Shown here piece after piece: positions 26,872 through 35,708 of a DNA stretch of 46,854 nucleotides. The notes below the pieces were generated by a model that worked only from the letters and a program-made list of their open reading frames with translations, was not told the origin of the DNA and ran no database searches. Position numbers and translations under genes: made by a program. Location: assembly GCF_001815865.1 (NCBI RefSeq), contig NZ_KV822214.1, positions 75,351-122,204 on the forward strand, read 5' to 3'. Position 1 is the first letter of the stretch, and each line of letters starts with the position of its first letter. This DNA is from Abiotrophia sp. HMSC24B09 (GTDB taxonomy: Bacteria; Bacillota; Bacilli; Lactobacillales; Aerococcaceae).

Positions 26872-26909
26872 TCAGACCCTATCTATCAATAGATAGATTG
26901 ATAGATAGG
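26872..26909. repeat. 38-bp palindromic element, copy 2
   Basis: Arms CCCTATCTATCAAT / ATTGATAGATAGG around AGATAG. Identical over 38 bp to the reverse complement of 17105-17142. It lies between convergent genes (transporter, DUF2268 protease), beyond a proper terminator. Confidence 0.9.
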
Positions 26910-26926
26910 CTAGCAAGATTACTTGG

Positions 26927-27838
26927 CTAGAGTTGGGAAGTTGGCTGCTCCCAGAATTCTGGTACCTGAGCTAAGATCTCATCAGCTGTCTTCAAGCTAG
27001 CTTCTTCAATGCTCACACCCGTCTTCTTAAGGTAGTAGCGCACCAAGTGATAGCCGCAGCTATAGCCTGCTGCATAGGGCAGACCGACAGGGCGCCCCCC
27101 TTGCACTTGGGTCAATTCATCCCCGTAGAGATAAGGAGCGGCCCCATAGAGGTTAGAGATATCAAGATTAGCCTTGATTTTGGGCTTGATAAGACTGTCT
27201 AAGGTCGTCAAATCGGTCTTGGTCACCCAAGGACCTAGATAGTCGGGACCATAGAGTTTTAACACGAAATTCTCAGCCAAGCCTTCTGCCACCATAAGCT
27301 CCTTCAGAGCTCCTTGTTGCCAATCCACAAATTGGTAGCGCACATTATGGTTACATTCATGGGCCAAGGCCGCTGGCAAACGTCGCAAGGTCTCTTGGCT
27401 TGGTACCAAGGACAAGAAGATGTAGCCCGGAATCCCACCTTCACCCAGATAATTATCATTGAGGCGCATAACAGGACTCTCCGCCTTGCCTAGCAAGATC
27501 GCTAAGACATATTCTTTACATGGCGGATGGATTCCTGCCTGCTCGAAACTGTCAATGGCCAGATGGAAAGCTTTTTCGAGCCCCTGATAAACTGAATCGT
27601 CTAGTGCTTCAATATCAGCGCTATGCTCAGGCCTTAAGTTAAAGGGTGTTAAATTGGCCAAGCTCAAAATCTGCAGGGCATCCGCCCCCTGTCCAGCTTC
27701 TATACTTAAACCCTGGCGGGCAAATTTCCCCCGGAAAGGCGCTAAAACTTCCTTCCTGAATAAGGCTTCGCCCTGCTCTGGGGATAAGGTCAAGACTTGT
27801 CGATAGACTTGATCTGTACGAATGATGTTTAAGTTCAT
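26927..27838 (-). CDS. DUF2268-type putative Zn-dependent protease
   Basis: 303 residues, no signal peptide or membrane span. The core shows ALAHECNHNVRYQF, an HExxH-type zinc motif with Cys at the third place, followed by ELMVAEGLAENF (the Glu-rich third-ligand region) and a C-terminal GLPYAAGYSCGYHLV block, as in DUF2268. Substrate unknown. Its promoter has a 19-nt spacer with a MerR-type dyad and it is divergent from a MerR regulator, so it is probably induced by that regulator's ligand. AAAGGAGG before the ATG. Confidence 0.82.
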   Translation of the reverse strand: MNLNIIRTDQVYRQVLTLSPEQGEALFRKEVLAPFRGKFARQGLSIEAGQGADALQILSLANLTPFNLRPEHSADIEALDDSVYQGLEKAFHLAIDSFEQAGIHPPCKEYVLAILLGKAESPVMRLNDNYLGEGGIPGYIFLSLVPSQETLRRLPAALAHECNHNVRYQFVDWQQGALKELMVAEGLAENFVLKLYGPDYLGPWVTKTDLTTLDSLIKPKIKANLDISNLYGAAPYLYGDELTQVQGGRPVGLPYAAGYSCGYHLVRYYLKKTGVSIEEASLKTADEILAQVPEFWEQPTSQL

Positions 27839-27862
27839 CCTAATTCCTCCTTTTTCTCTATT

Positions 27863-27893
27863 AGTCTACACCTTAACCTTACGTTAGGGTCAA
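27863..27893 (-). promoter_or_regulatory. MerR-type promoter/operator of DUF2268 gene
   Basis: Minus strand: -35 TTGACC (plus 27888-27893), 19-nt spacer, -10 TAGACT (plus 27863-27868). The spacer region forms the dyad ACCCTAAC-GTAAG-GTTAAGGT. A 19-nt spacer with a centred dyad is the classical target of MerR activators. The regulator's own extended -10 (TGTTATACT, 27900-27908) is next to it. Confidence 0.85.
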
Positions 27894-27942
27894 GCCCTAT
27901 GTTATACTAAATACTAGATTTTACTAAAAAGGAGGAGCAGGC

Positions 27943-28686
27943 ATGATTTATCGGGTCAAAGAAGCTGCCCAACTAGCTGGAGTTTCCCCTCGTACACTCC
28001 ACCACTATGATGCTATTGGCCTCTTACCAGCTAAGAAAGAGGCCAATGGCTACCGCTATTACCAAGAAGAAGATTTGGAGCGTCTCCAGCTCATCCTCTA
28101 CTATAAATACTTAGGTCTTTCACTAGAGGACATTGGCAAGTTGCTAGAGGCCAATAGCACTAATTTCCTCCAACTTCTGGAGCAACAGCTGACTCAACTG
28201 CAATCAGAGCGCCAACGTTTAGACACCTTAATTGAAACCTTAACGGCTAGCATCCAAGCTAAAAAAGCAGGCCAGTCCCTATCACCACAAGCGCAATTTC
28301 GCGGTTTTAGCTATCCAGATATGCTGCCCTATGTCAGCCAAGCGCGACAAGATTACGGCCTAGACGTCATGATTGAGGCTGAAAAACGCCAAGAGGGGCA
28401 GAAAATAGAGGTCGCCGAGAAATTCAATGCAGTCTTTCGCCAATGGGCTCAGCATTTTGAGGCCGGACTTTCAATCGAGTCGGAGCCTGTCCAAAGCTTA
28501 TGTCAAGAACTCTACCATCTCCTCAATACCTATGCCTTTGACTGCTCCCTGACCGTCTTTGGCTACATTGGGCAAAACTATCAAAACAATCCTGATTTTC
28601 GCCACAATCTCAATCGCTTTGCTCCCGATTTAGCAGCATTCGTCAGTCAAGCTATCCAATATTTTGTCCGCCACGCTAAATCCTGA
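27943..28686 (+). CDS. MerR-family regulator with TipAS-like ligand domain
   Basis: 247 residues. N-terminal MerR winged helix (MIYRVKEAAQLAGVSPRTLHHYDAIGLL...GYRYY, 1-45), a coiled dimerisation helix (about 75-110, LLEQQLTQLQSERQRLD), then a helical C-terminal half that looks like the TipAS ligand-trapping domain. Such proteins respond to peptide antibiotics or other hydrophobic compounds. It reads away from the DUF2268 gene and likely controls it through the 19-nt-spacer promoter between them. Ribosome site AAGGAGGAG. Confidence 0.88.
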   Translation: MIYRVKEAAQLAGVSPRTLHHYDAIGLLPAKKEANGYRYYQEEDLERLQLILYYKYLGLSLEDIGKLLEANSTNFLQLLEQQLTQLQSERQRLDTLIETLTASIQAKKAGQSLSPQAQFRGFSYPDMLPYVSQARQDYGLDVMIEAEKRQEGQKIEVAEKFNAVFRQWAQHFEAGLSIESEPVQSLCQELYHLLNTYAFDCSLTVFGYIGQNYQNNPDFRHNLNRFAPDLAAFVSQAIQYFVRHAKS

Positions 28687-28707
28687 GGGTCCTAACAAGG
28701 CCTTGGC

Positions 28708-28737
28708 TTGGCTAAAGTCCCTATTTTTAGGTATAAT
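28708..28737 (+). promoter_or_regulatory. promoter of GntR regulator-citG
   Basis: TTGGCT (28708-28713), 18-nt spacer, TATAAT (28732-28737), 36 nt before the ATG at 28774. So the regulator is not dependent on the transporter promoter. Confidence 0.75.
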
Positions 28738-28773
28738 GGACCTAATGACATCAAAAAGAAAAGGAGAATCCCT

Positions 28774-29469
28774 ATGTCTGCGATTATCGAGGCGGTCAAA
28801 CGCAACTTAGATATTACTCAGAATAAACCCCTCAAAATCTCGCTCTACGAAGCCTTTCGTAAGACGATTATCCTGGGGCAAATCCCGGCTGGTACGCGGA
28901 TCAATGAGAAGGAATTCTCTACAGCCCTTAACATTAGTCGGACACCCATCCGCTATGCCCTAACAGAATTGACCAAGGAACTCTTAGTGGAGCATATTCC
29001 TAAGATTGGCATTATTGTCAAAGGCATTAGCATCAAGGACGCCCTAGAAATCTACGATATCCGCAAGGCCCTAGACACCTTAGCTACCATTAAGGCTATG
29101 ACCTTGATGACACCCGAAGACTTCCAAGAACTTCAAGCTATCCTAGAAGAGTGCGAGCAACTCAACCAAGCCAACCGCGTGGATGAGGTCCTGGCTAACT
29201 TCACCAAATTCAATGACTTCATCTATGCCAAGAGCCAGATGACCCGTTTGCGGGATATCGTCTCTGAGCTGCGGACCTATGTCATTTATTTCCGCGACTT
29301 GTCCATTCGCTCCTCCCAACGCCGAAGCGCAGCCCTAGAGGAACACTGGCTGATATACCGCGGCATGTGCAACCACGACATTGATCAGATTACCCTCATT
29401 ACCCACGAACATCTGGATCGGTCCTTGCGCTTCATCCTCAAGCAAATGGAGAAACTCCACATTGACTAA
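28774..29469 (+). CDS. citO: GntR-family regulator with FCD domain, CitO-like
   Basis: 231 residues. Winged-helix GntR domain (about 20-85; GTRINEKEFSTALNISRTPIRYALTELTKE) and an all-helical FCD ligand domain with DIRKALDTLA, ECEQLNQAN, FNDFIY and HEHLDRSLRFIL; the conserved Asp/His metal or carboxylate-binding residues are visible. In Enterococcus the GntR protein CitO binds citrate and activates the cit operons; the citG overlap here supports that job. Start chosen at the ATG after AAGGAGA; a longer frame to 28708 is not supported. Confidence 0.8.
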   Translation: MSAIIEAVKRNLDITQNKPLKISLYEAFRKTIILGQIPAGTRINEKEFSTALNISRTPIRYALTELTKELLVEHIPKIGIIVKGISIKDALEIYDIRKALDTLATIKAMTLMTPEDFQELQAILEECEQLNQANRVDEVLANFTKFNDFIYAKSQMTRLRDIVSELRTYVIYFRDLSIRSSQRRSAALEEHWLIYRGMCNHDIDQITLITHEHLDRSLRFILKQMEKLHID

Positions 29470-30304
29470 TAAGACGCTCTCTTCTGATTATCTGGCAGAC
29501 CTAGCCTGCCAGGCCCTGACTTTTGAAGTTCAACTGGCGCCTAAACCTGGCCTGGTGGATCCCTGGTCCAATGGCGCCCACCAGGATATGACGCCCCAAA
29601 CCTTCGCTGCTAGTATCGAAGCCTTACGGCCTTATTTTAAGGGCTATGTCCAGTTAGGCCAAACACATGCGGGGGCGCCTGATCAGCTCTTCCAAGCCCT
29701 ACGCCAGCTAGGGCAAGACGCCGAAGCCGCCATGTTAGCTGCGACCGCTGGTGTCAACACCCACAAGGGGGCCAATTTTTCCTTCGCCCTCTTATTAGGT
29801 GCCTTGGGCGCCTGCCGGGGCGACCTGGAAGCTAGCTGGTCTTTGATTAAGGCCATGACCCAGCATCTCGTGACTCAAGATTTTGCCCATTTGGCCCAAA
29901 AAACCTCCCTCTCTTATGGTGAACGACTTTACTTGGAACATGGCATCACCGGGGTCCGGGGCGAAGCAGCAGCAGGCTATCCGGTCTTACGCCAAGGCTT
30001 GCTACCCTTTGTCTATCAGCGTCAAGACCTGGATCAGCGCCAGCTTTGGTTACAGGCTCTGGTCTATTTAATGGCCACGGTCCAAGATGGCAACCTCCTC
30101 CACCGGGGTGGTTTGTCAGCCTTGGCCCAAATCCAAGACGAAATGAATCGACTCTTAGACCAGCTACCTGACTTATCCTTGACCCAACTCGAAGAGCGGC
30201 TCATGGCCTATGACCAGGTCCTCATAGAAGGCAACCTCAGCCCCGGCGGTAGTGCCGATTTCTTGGCTCTAGGCTATTTCTGCACCTTGCTACCATCCGC
30301 TTAA
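29462..30304 (+). CDS. citG: Triphosphoribosyl-dephospho-CoA synthase
   Basis: 280 residues from a TTG start. Makes the citrate lyase prosthetic-group precursor from ATP and dephospho-CoA. Family motifs: APKPGLVDPWSNGAHQDM, GVNTHKGANFSFALLLGALG, GVRGEAAAGYP, DGNLLHRGG and SPGGSADFLA. An ATG far upstream (29381) lies inside the GntR gene; the TTG at 29462 has GGAG 10 nt before and overlaps the GntR stop by 8 nt. Usual family length supports this start. It is detached from citX and the main citrate operon. Confidence 0.9.
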   Translation: MTNKTLSSDYLADLACQALTFEVQLAPKPGLVDPWSNGAHQDMTPQTFAASIEALRPYFKGYVQLGQTHAGAPDQLFQALRQLGQDAEAAMLAATAGVNTHKGANFSFALLLGALGACRGDLEASWSLIKAMTQHLVTQDFAHLAQKTSLSYGERLYLEHGITGVRGEAAAGYPVLRQGLLPFVYQRQDLDQRQLWLQALVYLMATVQDGNLLHRGGLSALAQIQDEMNRLLDQLPDLSLTQLEERLMAYDQVLIEGNLSPGGSADFLALGYFCTLLPSA

Positions 30305-30310
30305 TCTTCG

Positions 30311-30343
30311 CTCGCTAAGTAGTCCAACTTGGCGAGTTTTTTT
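30311..30343 (+). terminator. Rho-independent terminator after citG
   Basis: Arms CTCGCTAAGT / ACTTGGCGAG (one wobble), 6-nt loop, T7 tail. Confidence 0.92.
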
Positions 30344-30392
30344 CTTTGGTCTAAAAGCTTATTAGGGCTTTGGCTTGCAGAATCCGAACGTT

Positions 30393-30456
30393 TGTCATAT
30401 TATCTAACATAAGAGGTCAGGAAGCAGTTGACCCCTTATTTGACTTTCCCTATAAT
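30393..30456 (+). promoter_or_regulatory. glnR-glnA promoter with GlnR box
   Basis: GlnR box TGTCATATTATCTAACA (30393-30409) matches TGTNA-N7-TNACA exactly. It is followed by -35 TTGACC (30428-30433), 17-nt spacer and -10 TATAAT (30451-30456). Confidence 0.92.
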
Positions 30457-30483
30457 CATAAACAATAAAAGAAGGTGACAACT

Positions 30484-30834
30484 ATGGCAGCCAAAGAATT
30501 CCGCAAATCTCTCGCCGTATTTCCCATCGGGACCGTCATGACCCTAACAGGCTTGACTGCCCGGCAAATTCGGCATTACGAAGATTTCGGTCTGGTAGTG
30601 CCCGGCAGAAGCTCGACCAACCGCCGTCTCTACTCCCTCAACGATGTAGATCGGCTCTTGGAAATTAGTGATCTGCTCGAGGAAGGCATGACCCTGAAGG
30701 GCATCAAACGCCGCTTCGAGTCAGAAGCCGAGCGCCCTCATATGGGGCAACCTACTACCAGTCAGCCCCTGACTGACCAAGATGTCCGTCGGATTTTATG
30801 GGATGAGTTAGACATCCAAGGTCGATTTCGCTAA
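30484..30834 (+). CDS. glnR: GlnR, nitrogen-metabolism repressor
   Basis: 116 residues. MerR-fold regulator that, with feedback-inhibited glutamine synthetase, represses glnRA and ammonium genes. Sequence: FPIGTVMTLTGLTARQIRHYEDFGLVVPGRSSTNRRLYSLNDVDRLLEI then the hydrophobic EEGMTLKGIKRRF. AAGG 8 nt before the ATG at 30484; a GTG at 30475 is possible but worse. Followed by glnA after 43 nt, and preceded by a GlnR box, so autoregulated. Confidence 0.95.
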   Translation: MAAKEFRKSLAVFPIGTVMTLTGLTARQIRHYEDFGLVVPGRSSTNRRLYSLNDVDRLLEISDLLEEGMTLKGIKRRFESEAERPHMGQPTTSQPLTDQDVRRILWDELDIQGRFR

Positions 30835-30877
30835 GTCTGGCTAGACTGACTAGCCTACTATCAAAAGGAGGATTTCC

Positions 30878-32224
30878 ATGCCAACCACTCAATGGACCAA
30901 AGAAAGTATCTTACTAGACGCCAAGGAACGCAATGTCCGCTATGTTCGGCTCATGTTCACCGATATTACCGGGACCATCAAAAACGTCGAAGTCCCTGTC
31001 TCCCAACTAGAGAAAGCCTTAGACAACAAAATGATGTTCGACGGTTCTTCAATTGAAGGCTTCGTCCGGATTGAAGAGAGCGACATGTACTTAGTACCTG
31101 ACTACAACACTTGGCTAGTCTTCAACTGGAAGGAAGGCGCTGGCGACACCAAGATTGCCCGCTTAATCTGTGACGTCAACAGCGTGGATGGTCTGCCTTT
31201 CCAAGGTGACCCTCGTAGCAACCTCAAGCGCATTCTCAAACGCATGGAAAACCTTGGCTTCACATCCTTCAACATTGGGCCAGAGCCAGAATTCTTCCTC
31301 TTCAAGTTAGATGAAAAAGGCCAACCAACCATGCAACTCAACGACAACGGTGGCTACTTTGACTTGGCGCCTAACGACTTGGCCGAAAACTGCCGTCGTG
31401 ATATTGTCTTGGAACTAGAAGCTCTTGGCTTTGAAATTGAGGCCAGCCACCATGAGGTAGGCCCTGGCCAGCACGAAATCGACTGGAAATATGCAGATGC
31501 CCTTCGGTCAGCTGACAATATCCAAACCTTCAAACTCATTGTTAAATCCGTGGCCCGTCGCCACAACTTGCACGCGACCTTCATGCCTAAGCCAATCTTC
31601 GGCATTGCCGGGAGCGGGATGCACTGTAACATGTCCCTCTTTAACGAATCAGGTAATGCCTTCTACGATCCTGACACAGAAGACCAACTCTCCCAAACCG
31701 CCCTCTACTTTATCGGTGGCTTGCTCAAGTATGCTCGTGCCTACACGGCTATCTGTAACCCACTCGTTAACTCCTACAAGCGGCTGGTACCTGGCTACGA
31801 GGCCCCTGTCTACGTAGCTTGGTCTGGTCAAAACCGTTCACCGCTTATCCGGATTCCGGCAGCTCGAGGTAACTCTACTCGGATTGAAGCGCGGAGTGTA
31901 GACCCAGCGGCTAACCCTTACTTGGCTCTGTCTGTCCTCTTGGCAGCCGGCCTCAAGGGGATCGAAGATAAGATTATGCCACCTTCTGCTGTTGACCGTA
32001 ATATCTACACCATGACCCGCGAAGAGCGTCTCACTGAAGGGGTAGAAGACCTACCAGGTTCCTTGCGTGCAGCCCTCAAAGAGCTCAAGAAAGAACCTGT
32101 CATTTTGGAAGCCTTGGGTGACCACATCGCACAGAACTTTATCGCTGAGAAGACTGCCGAATACTTCGCTTATCAAAAGCAAGTCACCCAATGGGAACTA
32201 GAACAATACTTCAAAAACTATTAA
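30878..32224 (+). CDS. glnA: Glutamine synthetase, type I-alpha
   Basis: 448 residues. Makes glutamine from glutamate, ammonia and ATP; dodecamer in the cytoplasm. Motifs: [70 protein letters not shown] and [25 protein letters not shown]. No adenylylation insert, so the I-alpha form of Firmicutes which is controlled through GlnR. Ribosome site AAAGGAGG. Confidence 0.98.
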   Translation: MPTTQWTKESILLDAKERNVRYVRLMFTDITGTIKNVEVPVSQLEKALDNKMMFDGSSIEGFVRIEESDMYLVPDYNTWLVFNWKEGAGDTKIARLICDVNSVDGLPFQGDPRSNLKRILKRMENLGFTSFNIGPEPEFFLFKLDEKGQPTMQLNDNGGYFDLAPNDLAENCRRDIVLELEALGFEIEASHHEVGPGQHEIDWKYADALRSADNIQTFKLIVKSVARRHNLHATFMPKPIFGIAGSGMHCNMSLFNESGNAFYDPDTEDQLSQTALYFIGGLLKYARAYTAICNPLVNSYKRLVPGYEAPVYVAWSGQNRSPLIRIPAARGNSTRIEARSVDPAANPYLALSVLLAAGLKGIEDKIMPPSAVDRNIYTMTREERLTEGVEDLPGSLRAALKELKKEPVILEALGDHIAQNFIAEKTAEYFAYQKQVTQWELEQYFKNY

Positions 32225-32234
32225 TCAACAAGTT

Positions 32235-32266
32235 AGAGGCTGGTGTAACACCCAGCCTCTCTTTAT
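32235..32266 (+). terminator. Rho-independent terminator after glnA
   Basis: Arms AGAGGCTGG / CCAGCCTCT with an 8-nt loop and the tail CTTTATT, a weaker tail than the others here. Confidence 0.8.
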
Positions 32267-32315
32267 TAAGTCTCTGTAACAGGCAACCAGATTAGGTGCT
32301 TTATGTTCCAGGTTT

Positions 32316-32341
32316 TGATACAATAACTAAGGATTGTATCA
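32316..32341. promoter_or_regulatory. 9-bp dyad upstream of C39-like gene
   Basis: Perfect arms TGATACAAT / ATTGTATCA around 8 nt. Upstream of the extended -10 TGTTATACT (32394-32402). Could be an operator; no known consensus recognised. Confidence 0.45.
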
Positions 32342-32442
32342 GAGAAATTCTTTGATTTCTTGCCAGAAAATTCATATTTATCATATATTTCTCTGTTATA
32401 CTTCTCTTATGATTGATTTACTAAACCAAAGGAGCTGGCCCT

Positions 32443-33399
32443 ATGCGCAAACGTCGTAAAAATACGATTGCCGTTGTTACCTTCTTCTTGCTCTTGATTT
32501 GCGGGACGGCGATTGTCGTTTTCCTTAAGGAAAATACGCATCAGGCATCAAAATTGAATAACCAAGTGGCTGGCCAAGAACATATTGCTCAGGTCCCAAG
32601 TAGTGAAGTGACCTCTACCTCTAGCACACCTGAGTCATCTAGTGAGTCAGAATCGGCGCCTTTCAACACGGTTCCACTGCAACTATCGGATGATTCCCTA
32701 GTTCACAGCCTATCCAAGGACGAGCTCTCTGAAGTCTTGCAAGATATCCAAAACCAAGACTATCAGAACGACTTACTTAATGCCCAGTCTGACATCGTGG
32801 CTGCCATCAACAAGCACCGCCAAAATATCAGCGAGCTAGGCTATCTCTTCCTGCCGCAAAAACCAGCCGAAGTTAGCCAGTTGCAGAACGTCAAACAACT
32901 GGACATTCCGCTCTATCTGCAGAAAGACCCTAAATGGCGGACCCTCCAATACGGGACAGATACTACTCGCCAATTAGGTGAGAATGGCTGTGCTATCCTA
33001 TCCTTGGCTATGATTCATGCCTACTATAATCCGCAAGCTACGGTGACACCGCAGACCATTCTGGATTGGAGCAAGGACCATTACTATGTCCACAACCAAG
33101 GAACTTCTTGGAATATTTTCTATGACTTCGCTCAATCCTTCAATTATCAGTTCACCAATTTTGGTAATAACTTTGAAGAAGCAATGCAGGCTGTCAACCA
33201 AGGGCAAGCCATTGTCGCAACGGTTAAACCAGGCCTCTTCACCGAAACTGGCCACATCCTTGTCATTCGTGGCTACCAAGATGGCCAAGTCTATGTCAAC
33301 GACCCTAATGATGATCCAAGCAAAATGTTCAGCATCAAGGCTATTCCAGCACAAACCATGATGGAAGAAGGGGTCAACTATTGGGCCTTATCCAAATAA
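32443..33399 (+). CDS. Membrane-anchored C39-like peptidase family protein
   Basis: 318 residues. Short basic N-terminus, one membrane helix (about 8-28) without a clear cleavage site, a Ser/Thr/Glu-rich linker (about 55-75), then a C39-like papain-fold domain (about 150-318): IPLYLQKDPKWR, the Cys in ENGCAILSLAM, the His in GHILVIRGY, and NDPND for the third residue. All three catalytic positions seem present, so an extracellular cysteine peptidase or amidase is likely; substrate unknown. Ribosome site AAAGGAG. Terminated by its own hairpin. Confidence 0.85.
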   Translation: MRKRRKNTIAVVTFFLLLICGTAIVVFLKENTHQASKLNNQVAGQEHIAQVPSSEVTSTSSTPESSSESESAPFNTVPLQLSDDSLVHSLSKDELSEVLQDIQNQDYQNDLLNAQSDIVAAINKHRQNISELGYLFLPQKPAEVSQLQNVKQLDIPLYLQKDPKWRTLQYGTDTTRQLGENGCAILSLAMIHAYYNPQATVTPQTILDWSKDHYYVHNQGTSWNIFYDFAQSFNYQFTNFGNNFEEAMQAVNQGQAIVATVKPGLFTETGHILVIRGYQDGQVYVNDPNDDPSKMFSIKAIPAQTMMEEGVNYWALSK

Positions 33400-33407
33400 G
33401 CATCATT

Positions 33408-33433
33408 TCAGGAGCTAAGGCTCCTGATTTTTT
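33408..33433 (+). terminator. Rho-independent terminator after C39-like gene
   Basis: Perfect TCAGGAGC / GCTCCTGA with a TAAG loop and T6 tail. It lies only 27 nt before the next ATG, so the CDF gene gets little read-through. Confidence 0.93.
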
Positions 33434-33459
33434 GGCATTATCTCGCGGAGGAAAATTCT

Positions 33460-34356
33460 ATGCAAACTAGCGACAGACAAAACCAGCAACTCAAGACGGC
33501 GGCCCGCGGGGCCCTAGTCGGTATAATAGTCTACCTGATTATTTCGAGCCTCAAGTTAGGCGCTGCTTATTTCTTCCATTCGGCCTCCCTCAGAGCCGAT
33601 GGTCTTAACAACTTAACGGACATCATCTCATCGATTTTGATTTTTATTGGCCTTCGAATTGCCCGCAAACCAGCAGATGAAGATCATTATTTTGGTCACT
33701 CCAAATTTGAACCCTTGGCCAGCTTCGCCACCTCCCTCATCATGTTTACGGTCGGCCTAGAAGTCATCAAATCTTCAGCAGAACGCTTTATAGCCCAGGA
33801 TTATCCGACACCCGACCTCCAAGCTCTTTGGGTGGGGCTTGCTGCCAGCGTCATTTTGCTCGTCACCCAGCGCTACATCCATCATTTAGCCCAGCAAACT
33901 CAGAGCATGGGGCTCAAGGCCAGTGCCAAGGACCTCTTCAGTGACTTCTTAACGACACTTGCCACCATGGTGGCCATTGCCGCTTCTAGCCTAGGACTAG
34001 CCTGGCTGGATATCCTGACGGCTCTTGTAATTGGTGGCATTATCCTCCACACCGCCTATACTATTTTCAAAGATTCGACCTTTGAATTATCAGATGGTTT
34101 TGACCAAGAGGAACTAGAAGCCTATCGCGCAATCGTCCTCAAACACCCTCAAATCCGTGCTGTGCCGCAGATTCGCGCTCGTCTCTGTGGCCAGTATGTC
34201 CACGTGGATATCACCGTTTTAATTGATGGTCATCTTTCAGTTATTCAATCTCATCACATAACAGAGGAAATCGAACAGATTTTAGCGTATAATTATAATG
34301 TGTATGATGTCGATGTCCATGTCGAACCATATTTCCAAACCAATCTCAATCAGTAA
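33460..34356 (+). CDS. Cation diffusion facilitator exporter, Mn-type motif set
   Basis: 298 residues, six membrane spans and a C-terminal cytoplasmic domain (about 215-298). Uses the proton gradient to export divalent metal. Helix 2 carries LRADGLNNLTD (NxxxD) and helix 5 KDLFSDFLTT (DxxxD), the pair typical of Mn2+ exporters such as MntE rather than Zn-type HxxxD. The short HYFGHSKFEPLA loop is a CDF marker. GCGGAGG ribosome site. It leads directly into purA (6-nt gap). Confidence 0.88.
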   Translation: MQTSDRQNQQLKTAARGALVGIIVYLIISSLKLGAAYFFHSASLRADGLNNLTDIISSILIFIGLRIARKPADEDHYFGHSKFEPLASFATSLIMFTVGLEVIKSSAERFIAQDYPTPDLQALWVGLAASVILLVTQRYIHHLAQQTQSMGLKASAKDLFSDFLTTLATMVAIAASSLGLAWLDILTALVIGGIILHTAYTIFKDSTFELSDGFDQEELEAYRAIVLKHPQIRAVPQIRARLCGQYVHVDITVLIDGHLSVIQSHHITEEIEQILAYNYNVYDVDVHVEPYFQTNLNQ

Positions 34357-35661
<1,305 letters not shown>

Positions 35662-35666
35662 ACGAT

Positions 35667-35706
35667 AAAAATCCCCGTCTATCTGATGACAGACGGGGAT
35701 TTTTGT
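35667..35706. terminator. Bidirectional terminator between purA and esterase genes
   Basis: Perfect AAAAATCCCCGTCT / AGACGGGGATTTTT with a 10-nt loop. Confidence 0.95.
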
Positions 35707-35708
35707 GC

